Shown: positions 7,983-16,982, numbered from the stretch's first letter. The stretch: DNA of 46,532 bases from Chloroflexota bacterium (GCA_030608465.1 JAUWEC010000004.1:1-46532); one strand, 5' to 3'. The notes: generated by a model not told the origin, from the letters alone. Numbers and translations: made by a program.

Positions 7983-8225
7983 GTGATTAAGATATCTGTT
8001 AAACTATTAGCCACGTATAGAAAAAAATTGCCAGAAGGCACAAAAGGGTGTACCTGCCAAATTGAGGTGCCGACCCATAGTGTTGTTCGTCATATCGTTG
8101 AGCAGTATGATCTAGCGTTTGATGAAACCAATGTCGTTTTACTTAATGGGCGAGTCACAGATCCAGAACAAAAGCTAAAAAATGACGATGTCGTATGTGT
8201 GTTCCCTGCGCTTGCCGGAGGTTGA
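7983..8225 (+). CDS. MoaD/ThiS-family sulfur-carrier protein beside the AOR gene
   Basis: This 80-residue beta-grasp, ubiquitin-like protein ends in ALAGG. Such a di-Gly tail is adenylated and thiocarboxylated to carry sulfur for molybdopterin (MoaD) or thiazole (ThiS). VVLLNGRVTDPEQKLKNDDV is a typical MoaD-type segment. It lies 36 bases upstream of the aldehyde:ferredoxin oxidoreductase, whose tungstopterin needs MoaD-type sulfur, so a cofactor role for that enzyme is the best guess. GTG at 7983 fits the domain boundary; an in-frame TTG at 7959 is an alternative, and neither has a clear ribosome-binding site. A TATAAT at 7940-7945 might be its -10 box. Confidence 0.82.
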   Translation: MIKISVKLLATYRKKLPEGTKGCTCQIEVPTHSVVRHIVEQYDLAFDETNVVLLNGRVTDPEQKLKNDDVVCVFPALAGG

Positions 8226-8261
8226 TGCACTTGGTTTTTATTACTTTCATGGAGTTCATGA

Positions 8262-10103
8262 ATGAATGGATGGCACGGAAAGATTTTAAAAATTAATCTT
8301 ACAGACCAGATAGTGGAACAGGAAGAAGTTAACCCTGGTATTGCTAAAGATTATCTTGGCGGACGCGGCTGGGCGATCAAGTATCTCTACGAAGGGATGG
8401 ATCCTAGCGCAGATCCTCTTTCGCCGGAAAATATACTCATCTTCGCTACCGGTCCGTTGACGGGGACACCCGCCCCTACGGGAAATCGTTATATGGTCGT
8501 GGCAAAATCGCCGCTTACCGGTGCGCTCTCTAATTCCAATTCTGGAGGCGAATTCCCTACCTGGATGAAGCGTACAGGATTCGACCTTTTTATCTTTACT
8601 GGCAAATCCTCCAAGCCAGTCTATCTGTGGGTCAACGAAGACCAGGTTGAAATCCGTTCAGCAGAACATCTTTGGGGGCAGGATGTGCATCAAACAACAG
8701 ACATTCTTCTTGCGGAAACCGATCCCAATGCGAAAGTGGCCTGCATCGGTCCTGCAGGAGAAAATCTAGTCTTAATGGCTGCTATCATGAATGATAAACA
8801 CCGGGCTGCTGCTCGGTCGGGAGTGGGGGCAGTGATGGGTAGTAAAAACCTTAAGGCTGTTGTTGTGCACGGTCGCAAAAATCCACTGATGTATGATGCC
8901 GATGCCATGCAAAAGCTTAGCATTGAAATTGCTAAAGAAGTTGGCGTAGCTGTGAAGGCTGGATCTGCATTGCGTGAATATGGTACAGCCTATGTGCCCC
9001 AGGTGACCAACGAACTGGGTATATTGCCGACGCGCAATTTTCAAAGCGGCCAATTTGAAGGTGTTGATACTATCGATGGACTTACGCTGAAAGAAAAATA
9101 CCTCATTCGTCCAAAGCCTTGTTACCGCTGCCCGATTGCCTGCGGCCGATTAACAGAAGTTGCTGAAGGATCACGGTATGATGGTAAAGGTGAAGGCCCA
9201 GAATACGAATCCATATCTTCATTAGGCAGCGCTTGCGGGATTGATAATCTGGCTGCTATAACGAAGGCAAACTATGTCTGTAATGAACTTGGCTTGGATA
9301 CAATCACAGCAGGAATGACAGTAGCCGCAGCGATGGAAATGTATGAGAGGAGCTATATCCCTGAGGACGATATCGGCAAACCGCTGCGTTTTGGTGATGC
9401 TGACATGCTGATTGAGCTCCTTGAAAAAATAGCTTACCGTGATGGATTTGGTGATATTTTAGCAGAGGGCAGCTATCGGCTGGCCGAGAAATATGGGCAT
9501 CCCGAAATTGCTGTCACAGCCCGCAAGATGGAATTCCCCGGGTATGATCCGCGCGGTTCACAAGGCATGGGATTATTATATGCCACGGCTAGCGTGGGCG
9601 CATCTCACATGGCTGGCGATACAGCCTATGTTGAGGTTTTCGGTGTTCCTGAGAAAATTGACCCATTGGTTACCGAGGGCAAACCTGCGCTGCTTAAACG
9701 TTTTGGCAATGCCTTTGTCAATATTGATGCCACCGGCTTGTGCGTTTTCTTGGCTTTGCGTTATGTCTTTGATGCGGATATTAATCTCTGGCCCACTCGC
9801 CTGACAAAGTTAATGAATTTGACCACAGGTGCCAATTACACTCCCGAGAGTATGCTACAAGCAGCGGATCGCGTCTTCAACCTGGAGCGTATGTTCTTAA
9901 TTCGAGCTGGTTTTACAGGTAAAGATGATACTTTGCCTCCCCGCATGTTACACGAACCCCTACCTTCTGGCCCAGCAAAAGGTTATGTGGTAAAACTCGA
10001 TGAAATGCTGCCAGAATTCTATCAATTGCAGGGTTGGGACAAGAACGGTATCCCCACACCGGAGAAATTAGCCGAACTTGGCTTAAGCGAGATTGTTAAC
10101 TAA
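8262..10103 (+). CDS. aor: Aldehyde:ferredoxin oxidoreductase, tungstopterin enzyme
   Basis: This 613-residue cytosolic enzyme would oxidise aldehydes to carboxylates with ferredoxin as acceptor, or run in reverse. The N-terminal pterin-binding domain contains GGRGWAIKYLYEG, GPLTGTPAPTGNRYMV and the ARSGVGAVMGSKNLKAVVV loop. The [4Fe-4S] ligands are Cys287, Cys290 and Cys294 (CYRCPIACG) and Cys494 (TGLCVF), nearly the same numbering as in the Pyrococcus furiosus enzyme. Length matches the family (about 605). ATG at 8262 has GGAG 7 bases upstream. It follows a MoaD-like gene and precedes a CoA-transferase pair, suggesting that the acid made is activated to a CoA thioester. The aldehyde cannot be told from sequence. 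Confidence 0.94.
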   Translation: MNGWHGKILKINLTDQIVEQEEVNPGIAKDYLGGRGWAIKYLYEGMDPSADPLSPENILIFATGPLTGTPAPTGNRYMVVAKSPLTGALSNSNSGGEFPTWMKRTGFDLFIFTGKSSKPVYLWVNEDQVEIRSAEHLWGQDVHQTTDILLAETDPNAKVACIGPAGENLVLMAAIMNDKHRAAARSGVGAVMGSKNLKAVVVHGRKNPLMYDADAMQKLSIEIAKEVGVAVKAGSALREYGTAYVPQVTNELGILPTRNFQSGQFEGVDTIDGLTLKEKYLIRPKPCYRCPIACGRLTEVAEGSRYDGKGEGPEYESISSLGSACGIDNLAAITKANYVCNELGLDTITAGMTVAAAMEMYERSYIPEDDIGKPLRFGDADMLIELLEKIAYRDGFGDILAEGSYRLAEKYGHPEIAVTARKMEFPGYDPRGSQGMGLLYATASVGASHMAGDTAYVEVFGVPEKIDPLVTEGKPALLKRFGNAFVNIDATGLCVFLALRYVFDADINLWPTRLTKLMNLTTGANYTPESMLQAADRVFNLERMFLIRAGFTGKDDTLPPRMLHEPLPSGPAKGYVVKLDEMLPEFYQLQGWDKNGIPTPEKLAELGLSEIVN

Positions 10104-10178
10104 AAAAGCACCCCGAGGTACATAGAAAAACCTTTATACAAGCCGTGTTATTGGGGACTGAGCTAGCGGGAGAACTTT

Positions 10179-11099
10179 GTGAAACTCAATACGATGTCCG
10201 ACGCTATTGCGAAGTATGTTCACAATGGAGATACCATAGCCATTGAAGGATTCACCGCCTTCATTTGTTTTGCCGCGGCACATGAAATCTTGCGTCAAAA
10301 GCTGGAAGGGCTCACCATCTGCCGTATGACACCCGACCTTATTTATGACCAGATGGTAGCGGCTGGCTGCGTTAAGAAAATGGTTTTCAGTTATCTTGGC
10401 AATCCAGGTGTTGGTTCACTGCATTGCATTCGTCGAGCGATAGAAAACGGCATCCCCAATAAAATTGAAATAGAAGAGTACTCCCACTTTGGCATGGTTG
10501 GCCGTTATATGGCAGGCGCTGCCGGTCTGCCTTTCTTCCCCCTAAAAAGTTATCTTGGAGCTGACTTAGCAGAGGTTAATCCAAATATTTGTTTTGTTGA
10601 CAATCCATATGGTAAAGATCGAGTTGCTGTTGTACCAGCTCTTAATCCTGATGTTGCCATCGTTCACGCGCAGCGCTGCGATCGGCAAGGCAATACACAA
10701 TTGTGGGGGTTAATCGGGATGCAGAAAGAAGTTGCTTTTGCGGCCAAACATGTGATTGTTGTCGTGGAAGAGATCGTGTTGGAAGATGTCATCCGAAGCG
10801 ATCCCAACCGCACCTTGATCCCGCACATCGTTGTCGATTCGGTTGTGCATCAACCTTATGGTGCGCACCCTTCTTATGTGCAAGGTTATTACGATCGAGA
10901 TAACAAACGGTATCTTGCCTGGGAAAAAGTATCAAGAGATCAAGCCGCTACTGAAGCGTGGCTGGCAGAATGGGTCTTTGGAGTTGATAATTGGGAAGGA
11001 TATCTTGCCAGGCTGCAGGCTGAGGAACCAAATATCTGGGATCGGCTTGCTCCAGGGAGTGCACCCTCTCAGCCAGTTAATTATGGAACCTATGGATAG
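10179..11099 (+). CDS. CoA-transferase family I, alpha subunit (glutaconate CoA-transferase A-like)
   Basis: This 306-residue protein has the CoA-transferase I fold. KYVHNGDTIAIEGF near the N-terminus and PALNPDVAIVHAQRCDRQGN in the middle are family signatures, and the layout matches GctA rather than the acetate CoA-transferase AtoD. It would form an (alpha-beta)2 enzyme with the next gene, which supplies the catalytic Glu. The start is GTG at 10179; a sequence GGGAG lies 8-12 bases upstream. Its 3' end overlaps or abuts the beta-subunit gene, so the two are translationally coupled. The substrate acid is unknown; the aldehyde oxidoreductase product is a candidate. Confidence 0.9.
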   Translation: MKLNTMSDAIAKYVHNGDTIAIEGFTAFICFAAAHEILRQKLEGLTICRMTPDLIYDQMVAAGCVKKMVFSYLGNPGVGSLHCIRRAIENGIPNKIEIEEYSHFGMVGRYMAGAAGLPFFPLKSYLGADLAEVNPNICFVDNPYGKDRVAVVPALNPDVAIVHAQRCDRQGNTQLWGLIGMQKEVAFAAKHVIVVVEEIVLEDVIRSDPNRTLIPHIVVDSVVHQPYGAHPSYVQGYYDRDNKRYLAWEKVSRDQAATEAWLAEWVFGVDNWEGYLARLQAEEPNIWDRLAPGSAPSQPVNYGTYG

Positions 11100-11865
11100 G
11101 ATGTTTGCATACACACCTTCTGAAATGATGATTGCCACCGCCGCCCGCGCTTTGGAAGGCGAGAGAGTTGTCTTCGTTGGTGTTGGTTTGCCCAATATCG
11201 CTTGTAATCTTGCCCAACGGACGGTTTCTCCCGACCTGGAATTGGTTTATGAATCGGGTGTCTTTAGTGCTCGTCCAGCCCGATTACCTCTTTCTATCGG
11301 CGACCCGACCTTGGTCAGCTGCGCGACTTCTGTTGTTGGAATGGCGGATTTGTTCATGAATTACTTGCAAGGCGGCAGGATTGAAACCGCCTTTTTAGGA
11401 GCGGCGCAAATTGATCGTTGTGGCAACCTGAATTCAACCGTGATTGGCGATTATCAGAATCCGAAAGTGCGCCTCCCAGGGAGCGGTGGAGCTTGTGAAA
11501 TAGCAATCCATGCTAGGAAAATTTATATTATCATGCCCTTGAGCAAACGATCATTTGTTGAAAAGCTGCATTTCATAACTTCCCCTGGTCATGTCTCTCA
11601 CATGCCAGGGGAGCGCGTTAAACTTGGTATGCCAGGATCCGGTCCGCAGTTAGTCATCACCAATCAAGCCGTTTTTGAGTTCAGAAATGGCGAAATGACT
11701 CTGTATTCGATTCACCCAGGTTTCACTGTGGACGAGATAAAAAGCGAAGTTGCTTGGCCGCTCAAAGTGGCTGCTGATTTGCAGACAACACTGCTGCCTT
11801 CTGATGATGAGCTGCGTATTATTCGAAAAGAGTTAGATCCCGATGGAATCTATACCTCAAAATAG
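11092..11865 (+). CDS. CoA-transferase family I, beta subunit (glutaconate CoA-transferase B-like)
   Basis: This 257-residue catalytic subunit has LELVYESGVFSA with the Glu that forms the glutamyl-CoA thioester. With the start used here it is Glu54, the same number as in the Acidaminococcus glutaconate enzyme. GVGLPNIACNLAQR and the Gly-rich PGSGGACEIA and GMPGSGPQLVITN segments are conserved in GctB. Three nearby ATGs (11083, 11092, 11101) are possible. The one at 11092 overlaps the alpha gene by 8 bases and has GGA 4 bases upstream, while 11101 starts directly after the alpha stop. Confidence 0.9.
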   Translation: MDRMFAYTPSEMMIATAARALEGERVVFVGVGLPNIACNLAQRTVSPDLELVYESGVFSARPARLPLSIGDPTLVSCATSVVGMADLFMNYLQGGRIETAFLGAAQIDRCGNLNSTVIGDYQNPKVRLPGSGGACEIAIHARKIYIIMPLSKRSFVEKLHFITSPGHVSHMPGERVKLGMPGSGPQLVITNQAVFEFRNGEMTLYSIHPGFTVDEIKSEVAWPLKVAADLQTTLLPSDDELRIIRKELDPDGIYTSK

Positions 11866-11931
11866 TTAATTAATGTTTGTGTGAACAACGATGGCCATAA
11901 TAGCCCCCGATGTAAAGGAAAAACTCCTTCT

Positions 11932-11949
11932 CGTCTGACATCAAATCAG
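11932..11949 (+). repeat. End motif of the type I att-like repeat, isolated
   Basis: CGTCTGACATCAAATCAG matches the right end of the type I repeats, with one change in the palindrome. The tandem GGTGCA part is absent. It marks the boundary between the CoA-transferase block and the aminotransferase block. The 234 bases between the two genes (11866-12099) hold nothing else recognisable. Confidence 0.5.
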
Positions 11950-12099
11950 AACAAATCTTATTACAACTGACAGAATGTTAGGACTAGTTGAAGCATTATA
12001 TTTATAAGAGGCCAAGAGATTTTTTTCTGGATGATTGTCTTCTCATGGACAAAAAAAATGTCTTGTCAGGTTCGGCACGGTATCAGTTATACTTTATAT

Positions 12100-13236
12100 A
12101 TGATTTTACCTATCGTCCAAACCGATGTTCCCCTTGGTTATATTGACCTGGGATCAGGCAACCCCAGCCTTGACCTATTGCCTATCGAGATGCTCCAACG
12201 GGCAAGCGAGCTATATTTCTCTTCCGGCGACCGACGTACACTTCAGTATGGCGCTGAACACGGCATTGGTTATTTCCTGACTGCTCTGGCAGAATTCCTT
12301 TCCGCATACTTGCAGCTTCAAGTTAATTCAGACGCATTGTTAGTGACAAATGGGGCATCGGCAGCCCTGGATATGCTCTGCACTTTGTACACAAAACCCG
12401 GCGATCTGATCTTTGTCGAAGAACCAACCTATTTCCTGGCCCGGAGCATCTTTGCTGATCATAAATTGCAGGTTGAAACCATCTCCGTGGACCAGGATGG
12501 CCTGGATATTGATGAGGTGGAAAAAAAACTATCCCGAGAAATGCCTAAATTCGTGTATACGATCCCAACATTCCATAACCCTGCAAGTGTGACCCTATCG
12601 CAGGACCGGAGGGACCGTCTGGTAAATCTAGCCCAGCAGGAAGATATCCTCATCATTGCTGATGAAGTCTATCAATTTCTCGCTTACGATCATGAACCGC
12701 CAGAACCTATGGCTGTCTTCTCCAGTCAGGTTGAACAGGTGATCTCGATCAACTCATTCTCGAAAATACTCGCGCCTGGTTTGCGGTTGGGTTGGATACA
12801 GACCCATCCAGAGGTACTCAGCCGTCTGGTTCGATCCGGGCTGCTGGGCAGCGGGGGCGGTATGAATCCCTTTACCAGCGCAATCGCTTATTATCTGATC
12901 CAGGCGGGTGATCTGGCGGATAATATTGCCAGATTGAAGGGAATCTATCAACATCGATTAGCTGCTATGGATAAAGCACTAGGACTATACTTGCCGGAAG
13001 CCGAATATACCGCACCTCATGGTGGATATTACTTCTGGGTGCGGTTTCCAGGTATGGATGTCAGCAAGATGAGGGCTAGGGCCTGGAAATCAAAGATTGA
13101 CTTCCGTCCAGGCGAGCTTTTTTCGAGTCAAATGGGTTTGCAGGAATATATGCGCTTGAGCATCAGCTATTACGACGCCCCCCAGATTGAACAGGGGATA
13201 ATGGAACTCGCGAAATGCCTACGAGGGGGTGACTAA
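12100..13236 (+). CDS. PLP-dependent class I/II aminotransferase
   Basis: This 378-residue fold-type I aminotransferase is close to the 2-aminoadipate aminotransferase/MocR-C-terminal group. Evidence: LGSGNPSLDLLP at the N-terminus, the AEHGIGYFLTALAEFL segment, TNGASAALDML, YTIPTFHNPASVTLS, IADEVYQFLAYD (cofactor Asp) and SINSFSKILAPGLRLGWI with the Schiff-base Lys. An upstream Met at 12031 is in frame, but the domain starts near 12100. A TATACT box 6 bases before this ATG, with TTGTCA further upstream at a long 19-base spacing, would make a leaderless message. It converges with an ornithine-cyclodeaminase-family gene and probably makes or uses a keto acid from an amino acid; specificity unknown. 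Confidence 0.9.
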   Translation: MILPIVQTDVPLGYIDLGSGNPSLDLLPIEMLQRASELYFSSGDRRTLQYGAEHGIGYFLTALAEFLSAYLQLQVNSDALLVTNGASAALDMLCTLYTKPGDLIFVEEPTYFLARSIFADHKLQVETISVDQDGLDIDEVEKKLSREMPKFVYTIPTFHNPASVTLSQDRRDRLVNLAQQEDILIIADEVYQFLAYDHEPPEPMAVFSSQVEQVISINSFSKILAPGLRLGWIQTHPEVLSRLVRSGLLGSGGGMNPFTSAIAYYLIQAGDLADNIARLKGIYQHRLAAMDKALGLYLPEAEYTAPHGGYYFWVRFPGMDVSKMRARAWKSKIDFRPGELFSSQMGLQEYMRLSISYYDAPQIEQGIMELAKCLRGGD

Positions 13237-13562
13237 AGCAGCTCAGCCATCCTGCTCGCAATGACAGCTGAGATCTTTATATCGAAATCCTCGATGGTAG
13301 CAATTCAGGTAGAAGTAGCTACTATGACTGCCATAATGCTGTGGAGTTGATTTGTTGCTTCTTTTAACACCTGCAATGGGGGATGCAAAAAACCCGTCTG
13401 TTACCTCCATTGAATCCTACCAAAGATACTCATTGTTTTTTAGATATTTGACATGAAACTCAACTACTAAATTGAAGAACCACTGTGATTGATAATAGGT
13501 GTTAAGCGAGACAATGGTGGAGAAATCAACTGGTTGCGCTGATTGGAGCTGCATTCATAAAG
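13237..13562. other. Gap between convergent genes, no gene seen
   Basis: In 326 bases there is no convincing open frame on either strand. CTCAGC and GCTGAG (about 13245-13275) could form a weak hairpin enclosing CCTGCTCGCAATGACA, a sequence common in dispersed bacterial repeats, but no T-run follows. I see no other structure. Confidence 0.4.
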
Positions 13563-14537
13563 TTAGAGCGGGAGCTTTGTCCCCACACCTTGTTTGATCG
13601 CCTCAGCAAGGACTAATTTGGCTGCAGCCACATCTGCCAGCGCCAAACCAAGATTCATGGTGATCGTGCGTTCCTGGTCGTGCTCCCTCCCAGGGGCTTT
13701 CCCTATAACTATTTGGCCTAAATCAGCATAGGGAACCGGAGTATCATGGAAGTATCCCGTTTGCCGATATGTTTCCAGTAGTGCCAAATCGTCGGTGGCA
13801 AACTTGTCAGCATCTCTTAGTGCGGCTCCCTGCCAGTACGAATCGAAATCCACCAGGCTGGCAAAAGAACCCTCTGAGAGCCAGCCGGACTCGATTACTG
13901 GGTTCGGGTTTTTCCGGATCGGGCCGCTGGTGACAACCAGGTCTAACCCAGACACAGCCTCCCAGGGATTGTCAACGATTTTGATTTCCCCTGGAATCCT
14001 GTTTTCCATCTCTGCGGCAAAACTCTTGGCGGCTGCAGGGGAGATATCATAGGCGTGGACCCGTTCGATCTCAAACAGGCAGGATAGGGCTTCCAGGTTG
14101 CTCCTTCCCTGCACCCCGCAAGCCAATATTCCCACCGTTGAACTGTCTTTCCTAGCAAGATATTTGGCGGCGACGGCTGTGGCTGCGCCGGTTCTCTTGG
14201 CGGTGATCCAGGTGGCATCCATGACAGCGACAGGAATACCTGTCTCGGGCTCATTGAGAATGATCAGCCCACTGATGTAGGGCAGGCCTTTCTCTTGATT
14301 TCTTGGATAGGCGGATATCCATTTCAATCCGGCGGACTGGAATTTTGGAATGTAGGCCGGCATGGCATGGATAAAGGCGTCCATAACTGGGTAAATCCCT
14401 AGTTTTGGTGGCATCTCCACCCGACCTTCTCCCTTCTCCCAGAACATGTCCTCGAGTTCATCGATGATCTCAGTCATATTAAGATTGACTGATTCAACAT
14501 CCTTCCGGCTGAGATACAAAAAAGTAAGTTCATTCAT
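13563..14537 (-). CDS. Ornithine cyclodeaminase/mu-crystallin family protein
   Basis: This 324-residue NAD(P)-dependent enzyme belongs to a family that includes ornithine and lysine cyclodeaminases, alanine dehydrogenases and ketimine reductases. FLYLSRKDVESV and MPPKLGIYP open the substrate domain. KWISAYPRNQEKGLPYISGL and ATWITAKRTGAATAVAAKYLAR are the highly conserved middle. The Rossmann part is VGILACGVQGRSNLEAL with DLVVTSG later, and the C-terminus NLGLALADVAAAKLVLAEA is typical. Length is normal. The substrate cannot be assigned. A second, truncated family member lies at 7442. Confidence 0.92.
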   Translation of the reverse strand: MNELTFLYLSRKDVESVNLNMTEIIDELEDMFWEKGEGRVEMPPKLGIYPVMDAFIHAMPAYIPKFQSAGLKWISAYPRNQEKGLPYISGLIILNEPETGIPVAVMDATWITAKRTGAATAVAAKYLARKDSSTVGILACGVQGRSNLEALSCLFEIERVHAYDISPAAAKSFAAEMENRIPGEIKIVDNPWEAVSGLDLVVTSGPIRKNPNPVIESGWLSEGSFASLVDFDSYWQGAALRDADKFATDDLALLETYRQTGYFHDTPVPYADLGQIVIGKAPGREHDQERTITMNLGLALADVAAAKLVLAEAIKQGVGTKLPL

Positions 14538-14989
14538 TCTTTCGAATTTCCCAAGGGGTTGATTTAGGAGATAACCCTATAAATAATGGTTTTATACACA
14601 GAAAAGTATAGCATAGCATACCGTCCTGTGTCTTTTTTCTTTATAAGTGTATGCATGAAGTATTTCTTTAATCAAAGTAGACTTAAAAAAACTTGATTTC
14701 AGTATCAAGTGTCCTGGATGAGCAGTAATAAAAACGGTCTGTGCAGACAATTAGAATCGAATTACCTTTTCAGGTTGAAAACTCCACTTTTGGGTGTAGT
14801 TCGGTTGCAAATAGGTAGGACACTATGGAAATAATGGATAAAATGGACTGTTTTTCCCCACTATTTTAGACACAATAGACGCTATTTCCGCCCGTGGACA
14901 CAGTAGACAACCCCCGACCTGATAATTGCAAAAACTGATCATAGATATCTTGGTTGAATAGAGTAGGGAGACATCGCGGATTTTTTTGA
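14538..14989. other. Gene-free stretch with a degenerate type II repeat fragment
   Basis: No gene is evident. Bases about 14840-14906 (ATGGACTGTTTTTCC... and ACACAATAGAC...) resemble the internal part of the type II repeat at about 31468-31530 (TTGGACTGATTTTTCC... and ACACAATGGAC...), so this is probably another decayed copy. The first 100 bases are AT-rich and should contain the promoter of the leftward ornithine-cyclodeaminase-family gene; no clear -35/-10 pair stands out. Confidence 0.4.
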
Positions 14990-15210
14990 TATCGAGTCGC
15001 CAATCCGTTTGAATTAATTGTTATTTCTGGTGCAACGCTGGTGCAATTGGGATGGAAAGGATAGATTTTATGCTCACAATGGACAGATTGTTGTCAACTC
15101 AATAGAGAGGATGGACGTAGTTTTCCCCCAGACACAGGATGGACACACATCCCTCACAATTCGAAGTCAGACGCTCTATCCATTGAGCTACGGGTGCATG
15201 GTGAAGTTAT
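14990..15210 (+). repeat. Dispersed att-like repeat, type II (copy A)
   Basis: Order of parts: TATCGAGTCGCCAATCC at the left, tandem GGTGCAACGCTGGTGCAATT (15029-15048), GGGATGGAAAGGATAGAT, a spacer with GAGAGGATGGACG, and at the right the 5' half of a tRNA-Arg on the minus strand. The same order is seen at 25676-25844 and, more decayed, at 31375-31590, while 28611-28690 has only the left parts. An open frame reads through part of it, but the same frame-like stretch in copy B differs and ends in the tRNA half, so I take the unit as non-coding. Confidence 0.6.
15161..15197 (-). other. 5' half of a tRNA-Arg, cut in the anticodon loop
   Basis: Read on the minus strand from 15197, GCACCCGTAGCTCAATGGAT followed by AGAGCGTCTGACTTCGA is the acceptor 5' strand, D-arm and anticodon 5' stem of a bacterial tRNA-Arg. 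Similarity to a tRNA ends right after TTCG, in the anticodon loop, and no 3' half is present. Anticodon loops are common integrase crossover points, so this looks like one side of an attachment site rather than a gene. Confidence 0.65.
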
Positions 15211-15237
15211 TATACCCCAGAGGTTTTTTCAGTCAAT

Positions 15238-15528
15238 TTACAGGTACATAATATTCATTTTATTGATAATTTGAGAGTTTTCCTCTGTATCTAAGCGCGC
15301 GGGTAATTCTCTTGAAGGCGGTTTTTCAGGATCTTCTCCTCTCTCAGCGCAATATTCTAAATAATAATCAACGGAGTCGTAGAAAGCTTGCAGGAGATCG
15401 TCTTTGCAATCTGCCTCGAATGTAATTACATCACGAAGATTGATAACCTCACCGTGAAATAATCCTGCATTTTCATCACCATCGATTTTTGCTAAATAGC
15501 CTTTATATTCCATCATTTCCGTACTCAA
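15238..15528 (-). pseudogene. HicB-family antitoxin, C-terminus truncated, HicA partner missing
   Basis: Residues 6-75 (MEYKGYLAKIDGDENAGLFH, then EADCKDDLLQAFYDSVDYYL) are close to the intact HicB at 19706-20059. After RLDTE the similarity ends. The DNA-binding ribbon-helix-helix (LHRKIYLRAKLEDKSINSWV in the intact copy) is replaced by about 12 unrelated residues running into the border of the type II repeat. Upstream, only about 20 bases resembling the 3' end of hicA remain before the phosphoesterase stop, so the toxin gene has been deleted. It is probably inactive as a repressor; whether the N-terminal domain is still made is unknown. Confidence 0.7.
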
Positions 15529-15536
15529 ACACCTTC

Positions 15537-16163
15537 TTAGATATCAAGCTCATAGACCACCGGCATATTCACAGGCTGATACAGCTGATCACAGCTGCTG
15601 GCATTGATGAAGGTGGTTGCCCCATTTGAAGTAATCCCATATCCTTCATGAATATGCCCAAAGATATGAACTTCAGGTTTGATCCTCTCCACCGCCTCCA
15701 GCAAATCCTGACAGCCGGCATTATCACCGCGTACTGTCAGGTCTCCGATTCCGTAAGGCGGACCGTGGGTGATCAGGACATCTGTCCCTCCCGGGATCAG
15801 ATCCCACTTAGCCCGGATCTCGGCTCCCCGTTCCAGGTTAAAAGCCCAATCGTAGAACCAGGGCTGCCAGGGACTGCCGTAAAATCTCACGCCATCTATG
15901 GTCAATTCCTGGTCTTGCAGGTAGATGCAATTGATCAGGATTTTCTCACAAGCTTCTCTGTTACTCTCAAAGCAGAAATCATGGTTGCCGGCAATGACGA
16001 TTTTGTGGGGGTGGGGCAGTGACCCCAGAAAGTCGTTGAACTCCCGCACGTCATCCAGAGTCCCGTGCCGGGTCAAGTCGCCAGCGTGGACCAGGACATC
16101 TCCGCTTGGAATTTTCAGTGACCAATGCTGGCCGTGGGTGTCGCTGATGGCTACGATTTTCAT
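15537..16163 (-). CDS. Metallophosphoesterase, MPPED/calcineurin-like (copy 1)
   Basis: This 208-residue dimetal phosphoesterase carries every core motif in order: AISDTHG (D-x-H), VHAGDLTRHG (GD), IAGNHDFCFE (GNHD), ITHGPPYGIGD (GH-like) and IFGHIHEGYG (GHxH). It resembles MPPED-type proteins that cleave cyclic nucleotides or phosphodiesters. The start at 16163 is chosen because the paralogue at 20360-20986 begins at the same residue (MKIVAISDTHG); the longer frame to 16229 has no support. It lies 8 bases upstream of the truncated hicB. Substrate unknown; it is not a standard toxin-antitoxin component, though it is found here twice beside hic genes. Confidence 0.9.
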   Translation of the reverse strand: MKIVAISDTHGQHWSLKIPSGDVLVHAGDLTRHGTLDDVREFNDFLGSLPHPHKIVIAGNHDFCFESNREACEKILINCIYLQDQELTIDGVRFYGSPWQPWFYDWAFNLERGAEIRAKWDLIPGGTDVLITHGPPYGIGDLTVRGDNAGCQDLLEAVERIKPEVHIFGHIHEGYGITSNGATTFINASSCDQLYQPVNMPVVYELDI

Positions 16164-16340
16164 GGAGAAATTTTCTTGGTGTCTGGATAACGTGAGCATA
16201 ACCAGTCGGGCGGTGTGAACCAGGAACAACCTTTGCTCGAAACTAATCTAGAAAAATCGCTCTGCTTACCCTCGGGCGGTATCGCGGTCTGCGATAATGC
16301 TGGGCCAGCCTGCTTATCTTGCCATGCAATACAGATGTCG

Positions 16341-16982
16341 TCAGTAATCCACAAAAATCTTTTCCATTTCTGCTTTAAATTCATTTGCACCGCCGTGTGA
16401 TGGATGACGGACATAAATACAGGGAATATCAATATTCATCAAAGCACGTTCCGCACTTCTCCCAACGGCAACAATCTGGATAGGCTGCATAAGTAGTAAT
16501 AATTCTGAAAGCAATATCAGATATTTGGCAACCTCTCGATTTGATGGTGTGCGGTTAGAAAGGACATTTCCGGAATCATGCGGGTGAAAAGGGATACAGT
16601 TCCAAGCAAAGAAATGCGGGTGATAACTCTGCATATATTTCCAGAAAATTGTGGCTGTATTCTCTTTAAACGGTGATTTGCTGGTACTTGATTGATTTCC
16701 TGAAAAAGGGAGTTTTCCTTCGCACAATTGAAACTCGCTAGTAAATGGAACGCCTGAAAATCGGCAGCCACGCCATCCCGGTGCTTCACCGATAACCAAT
16801 AAAGAAGGACGCTCCGAAAAAGTCCGCAAATAACCCCGAAGATTTTCTTGTCTAGTCTCACTAGCGCCCGGCAAATCTATTTCCAGATTCTCATCGTTGT
16901 ATTGATTAAAAAGTAAGCTGTTTTTTATTGAAGCCGAAAAGACTCTATTTTCAATCAATCTTGTAACATCATCTAAAACCAT
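16341..16982 (-). CDS. Uracil-DNA glycosylase superfamily protein
   Basis: This 213-residue protein has the three UDG-superfamily motifs: LLVIGEAPGWRGCRFSGVPF (about 61-80, water-activating and base-binding loop), FAWNCIPFHPH (about 125-135, with the uracil-contacting Asn) and VRHPSHGG (about 191-198, leucine-loop His). Members excise uracil or other damaged bases from DNA. It is shorter and more divergent than classical Ung and lacks Cys clusters for a [4Fe-4S] centre, so it is not family 4/5. Its start overlaps the stop of the next gene upstream by 14 bases, so the pair is translationally coupled. That link with a putative base-hypermodification-related protein suggests modified-base removal or defence (inference). 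Confidence 0.82.
   Translation of the reverse strand: MVLDDVTRLIENRVFSASIKNSLLFNQYNDENLEIDLPGASETRQENLRGYLRTFSERPSLLVIGEAPGWRGCRFSGVPFTSEFQLCEGKLPFSGNQSSTSKSPFKENTATIFWKYMQSYHPHFFAWNCIPFHPHDSGNVLSNRTPSNREVAKYLILLSELLLLMQPIQIVAVGRSAERALMNIDIPCIYVRHPSHGGANEFKAEMEKIFVDY

Noticed and set aside
15018-15251. Open frame through the type II repeat at 15 kb, with a similar one at 25560-25877
   Set aside because: The shared residues come from the shared DNA repeat. The frames end in a tRNA half read antisense, and the third copy at 31.4 kb has no such frame.
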